The position numbers and the translations under genes were made by a program. This document shows, in pieces, positions 61,703 through 64,000 of a stretch of 64,000 nucleotides of DNA. The notes below the pieces were generated by a model, which did no database searches, was not told the origin of the DNA, and saw only the letters and a list, made by a program, of their open reading frames with translations. Location: NCBI RefSeq assembly GCF_001424705.1, contig NZ_LMRA01000003.1:1-64000 (forward strand). Reading direction: 5' to 3'. This stretch comes from Methylobacterium sp. Leaf465 (GTDB lineage: Bacteria > Pseudomonadota > Alphaproteobacteria > Rhizobiales > Beijerinckiaceae). Within the stretch, counting starts at the first letter, position 1; every line of letters begins with the position of its first letter.

Positions 61703-62815
61703 ATGAGGCTTCGGCTTGGTCTGGCCGCGCTCGCGGTCGCGTGGTCGGGTGTGGCGTGTGCGGATCCGCTGACCTTCCAGGTCGATCCGGCCTGGCCGAA
61801 ACCGCTGCCCCATCAGTGGATCATGGGTCAGGCCTCGGGCGTCGCCGTCGACGCGCAGGACAACATCTGGGTGGTGCAGCGCCCGCGCACCCTTACCGAT
61901 GACGAGAAGGCCGCAAGCCTCTCGCCGCCCCGCACCAAGTGCTGCCGCCCCGCGCCCCCCGTACTGGTGTTCGACCAGGCCGGCACCCTGATCCGCAGCT
62001 GGGGCGGCCCCGGCGAGGGCTACGACTGGCCGCAGAACGAGCACGGCATCCACATCGACCACAAGGGCTTCGTCTGGCTTGCCGGGAACGGCGACACGGA
62101 CGGGCAGATCCTGAAATTCACCACCGAGGGCCGGTTCGTCCTGCAGATCGGCAAGCAGGGCCCGCAGACCAACAGCCTCGACACCTCGCGGCTCGGCAAG
62201 CCGGCCGCGATGCAGGTCGATCCCGAGACCAACGAGCTCTACGTCGCCGACGGCTACTTCAACCATCGAATCATCGTATTCGATGCCGAGACCGGCGCGT
62301 TCAAGCGGATGTGGGGCGCCTACGGCAAGCCGCCCACGGACGAGACCCTGCCGGCCTACGACCCGGTCGCGGCTCCGGCTCAGCAGTTCCGCAATCCCGT
62401 CCACTGCGTGCAGATCGCCCGCGACGGCCTGGTCTACGTCTGCGACCGCACCAACGACCGGGTCCAGGTCTTCCGCCGCGACGGCACCTTCGTGAAGGAG
62501 TTCTTCGTCGAGGCGAACACCCGCGCCAACGGCTCCGTCTGGGAGCTGGCGCTCTGGCCCGACGCCGAGCAGAGCTACCTCCTGAACGCGGACGGGGCCA
62601 ACAACGAGGTCCGGACGCTCAGCCGCGCGACCGGCGAGGTGCTCGGCGCCTTCGGCCGCAACGGCCGGATGGCGGGCGACTTCCACTGGGTCCACAACCT
62701 TGCGGTGGACAGCCACGGCAACGTCTTCACCACCGAGGTCGACACCGGCAAGCGCGCCCAGAAGTTCCTGTTCCGGGGTGACCTGATCCTGCGCAAGCGC
62801 GCCGCCCTGCCCTGA
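61703..62815 (+). CDS. Secreted NHL-repeat beta-propeller protein
   Basis: 370 aa, ATG 61703 after GGGAGGAAAGC. Signal peptide MRLRLGLAALAVAWSGVACA. The mature protein has repeated propeller blades: ASGVAVDAQDNIWVVQRPRT, HGIHIDHKGFVWLAGNGDTD, AAMQVDPETNELYVADGYFN, HCVQIARDGLVYVCDRTNDR and HNLAVDSHGNVFTTEVDTGK. The layout resembles peptidylamidoglycolate-lyase-like 6-bladed proteins, but the enzyme activity is unproven. A CC pair lies in RTKCCRPAPPVLVF. Periplasmic. Palindromes upstream may control it. Three hundred bases of apparently empty DNA follow. Confidence 0.82.
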   Translation: MRLRLGLAALAVAWSGVACADPLTFQVDPAWPKPLPHQWIMGQASGVAVDAQDNIWVVQRPRTLTDDEKAASLSPPRTKCCRPAPPVLVFDQAGTLIRSWGGPGEGYDWPQNEHGIHIDHKGFVWLAGNGDTDGQILKFTTEGRFVLQIGKQGPQTNSLDTSRLGKPAAMQVDPETNELYVADGYFNHRIIVFDAETGAFKRMWGAYGKPPTDETLPAYDPVAAPAQQFRNPVHCVQIARDGLVYVCDRTNDRVQVFRRDGTFVKEFFVEANTRANGSVWELALWPDAEQSYLLNADGANNEVRTLSRATGEVLGAFGRNGRMAGDFHWVHNLAVDSHGNVFTTEVDTGKRAQKFLFRGDLILRKRAALP

Positions 62816-63112
62816 CCCCTCGAACCCGATGCGTTCGATCCCTCGGGGTGGCGGATTCCGGCTTCGCTCGAGCGTCGCGCGGGCTTGCCGATCCGGTCTC
62901 CGCTCTGATCGAGCAAAGCCCGTATCCGCCCCTGGTTCCGCCGGACCCGGCCGCCACCGTCGCCCGAGGTCGTTCGGCCGGCGGGCTCCGGGTGCGGCGC
63001 CCGGCATCACCCGATGCCGCATCGGCATTGGCTTCGCGGCCCTGGATCGGGTTCAGTCCCGCACCGCGTTTCCCGTTTGAACCCAGTCCCGCCGGAGCCC
63101 GAGAGCCGATCG

Positions 63113-64000
63113 ATGCAGGCCCGCACCCTCTACGACAAGCTGGTGGACGCCCACACCGTGCGCCGTCTGGACGACGCCGAAGGCCCCGGGGCCAGCGTCC
63201 TGCTCTACGTCGACCGCACGGTGCTCAACGAGTACACCAGCCCGCAGGCCTTCAGCGGCCTGCGGGCCGCCGGGCGCCGGGTCTGGCGGCCGGACGCCGC
63301 CCTGGCGGTGGTCGATCACGTCAATCCCACGGCGGCGGAGCGCGTCGCCGCCATGCCCGATTCCGGCGGGGCGCGGCAGGTCGCGTATTTCGACGAGAAC
63401 TGCCGGGATTTCGGGATCGAGCTCCTCGACGTGCTGCACCCGCTCCAGGGCATCGAGCACGTGGTCGCCCCCGAGCAGGGCTTCGTCCTGCCGGGCATGA
63501 TCGTGGCGGCGGGCGACAGCCACACCACCACCTACGGGGCGTTGGGCGCCCTCGGCTTCGGCATCGGCACCTCGGACATCGAGCACTACCTCGCCACCCA
63601 GACCCTGGTGTACCGCCGGATGAAGACCCTGCGGGTCACGGTCTCGGGCACCCTGGCGCCGGGCGTCACCGCCAAGGACGTGGTCATGGCCCTGATCCGC
63701 CGCATCGGCGCCGACGGGGCGACGGGCTACGCCGTCGAGTTCGCCGGCCCCACCGTGGAGGCCCTGTCCGTCGAGGGCCGCATGACGATCTGCAACATGG
63801 CCGTCGAGTGCGGCGCCCGCGGCGTCGTCATGGCCCCCGACCGGACCGTGCTGGACTACCTGGCGGACAAGCCCCGCGCGCCGAAGGGCGTCCTCTGGGA
63901 GGCTGCCGCGGCCCATTGGCCGAGCTTGCGCAGCGACGACGGGGCCGTGTTCGACCGCGAGGTCGCCCTCGACGCCGCCGCGATCGAGCCGATGGTGACC
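63113..64000 (+). CDS. 3-isopropylmalate dehydratase large subunit-like protein, N-terminal part
   Basis: The frame is open from ATG 63113 to the window edge (296 residues). Aconitase-family landmarks of LeuC: MQARTLYDKLVDAHTVRRLD, VLLYVDRTVLNEYTSPQAFS, VIVAAGDSHTTTYGALGALG (with the Ser-His region and GFGIGTSDIEH) and VTAKDVVMALIRRIGADGAT, then RMTICNMAVECGARGVVMAP holding the first conserved Cys. It isomerises 2- to 3-isopropylmalate in leucine synthesis with a 4Fe-4S cluster and a LeuD partner. Some family members act on other hydroxyacids; the rest of the gene and its neighbours are outside the window. Confidence 0.88.
   Translation, partial: MQARTLYDKLVDAHTVRRLDDAEGPGASVLLYVDRTVLNEYTSPQAFSGLRAAGRRVWRPDAALAVVDHVNPTAAERVAAMPDSGGARQVAYFDENCRDFGIELLDVLHPLQGIEHVVAPEQGFVLPGMIVAAGDSHTTTYGALGALGFGIGTSDIEHYLATQTLVYRRMKTLRVTVSGTLAPGVTAKDVVMALIRRIGADGATGYAVEFAGPTVEALSVEGRMTICNMAVECGARGVVMAPDRTVLDYLADKPRAPKGVLWEAAAAHWPSLRSDDGAVFDREVALDAAAIEPMVT

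Overview
The window is about 70% GC (my estimate), densely coded and rich in overlapping ATGA/GTGA junctions. Gene content points to an alphaproteobacterium of the Rhizobiales, most like Methylobacterium or a close relative: a fused urease gamma/beta subunit, a fused UraD-UraH protein, HD-GYP and GGDEF-EAL signalling, Tad pilus genes and NodS-type methylation. The organism assignment is inference from family knowledge; no search was run. I saw no tRNA, rRNA, CRISPR array, insertion sequence or phage gene.

Layout. 1-254: start of a dTDP-rhamnose epimerase gene (rfbC). 1072-3994 (minus): a biuret/carboxybiuret module, biuH-like plus atzG-atzE-atzH. 4407-16582 (plus): a purine uptake and oxidation block. 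It begins with a RutR-like palindrome and a sigma-54-type promoter, then a Tsx-like porin, 8-oxoguanine deaminase, a four-gene BmpA-type nucleoside ABC transporter and xdhABC. 16586-18116 (minus): two small secreted proteins and a UraD-UraH fusion. 18282-21473: a hypothetical protein and a GAF/PAS/GGDEF/EAL protein. 21464-26485: a secreted alpha/beta hydrolase, a xanthine/uracil permease, uricase and a third small secreted protein. 26654-32317 (minus): rutA-B-C-D-F, rutR and allantoinase puuE. 32526-37293 (plus): ureAB fusion, ureC, a DUF29 gene, ureE, ureF and ureG.

Together these genes could take up nucleosides and nucleobases, convert 8-oxoguanine and xanthine to urate, urate to allantoin and allantoate, open the uracil ring, and release ammonia from urea. 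Steps not encoded here are allantoicase or allantoate amidohydrolase, rutE, ureD and allophanate hydrolase. Two GACCA-NN-TGGTC palindromes, one upstream of the porin block and one between rutR and rutA, suggest that RutR links the purine and pyrimidine branches.

37371-64000 is more general: a chemotaxis receptor; an operon of acyl-CoA dehydrogenase, methyltransferase, cytochrome b and molybdopterin oxidoreductase; an HD-GYP regulator; a Tad pseudopilin cluster; a hybrid histidine kinase; sfnG-sfnB for sulfone sulfur; serine dehydratase; a small secreted phospholipase A2-like protein; two lytic transglycosylases; two glycosyltransferases; an NHL beta-propeller protein; and the start of a LeuC-like dehydratase. 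Two genes, a TadG-like gene and sfnB, are each broken by one in-frame TAG. Two others carry short tandem repeats inside the coding sequence.
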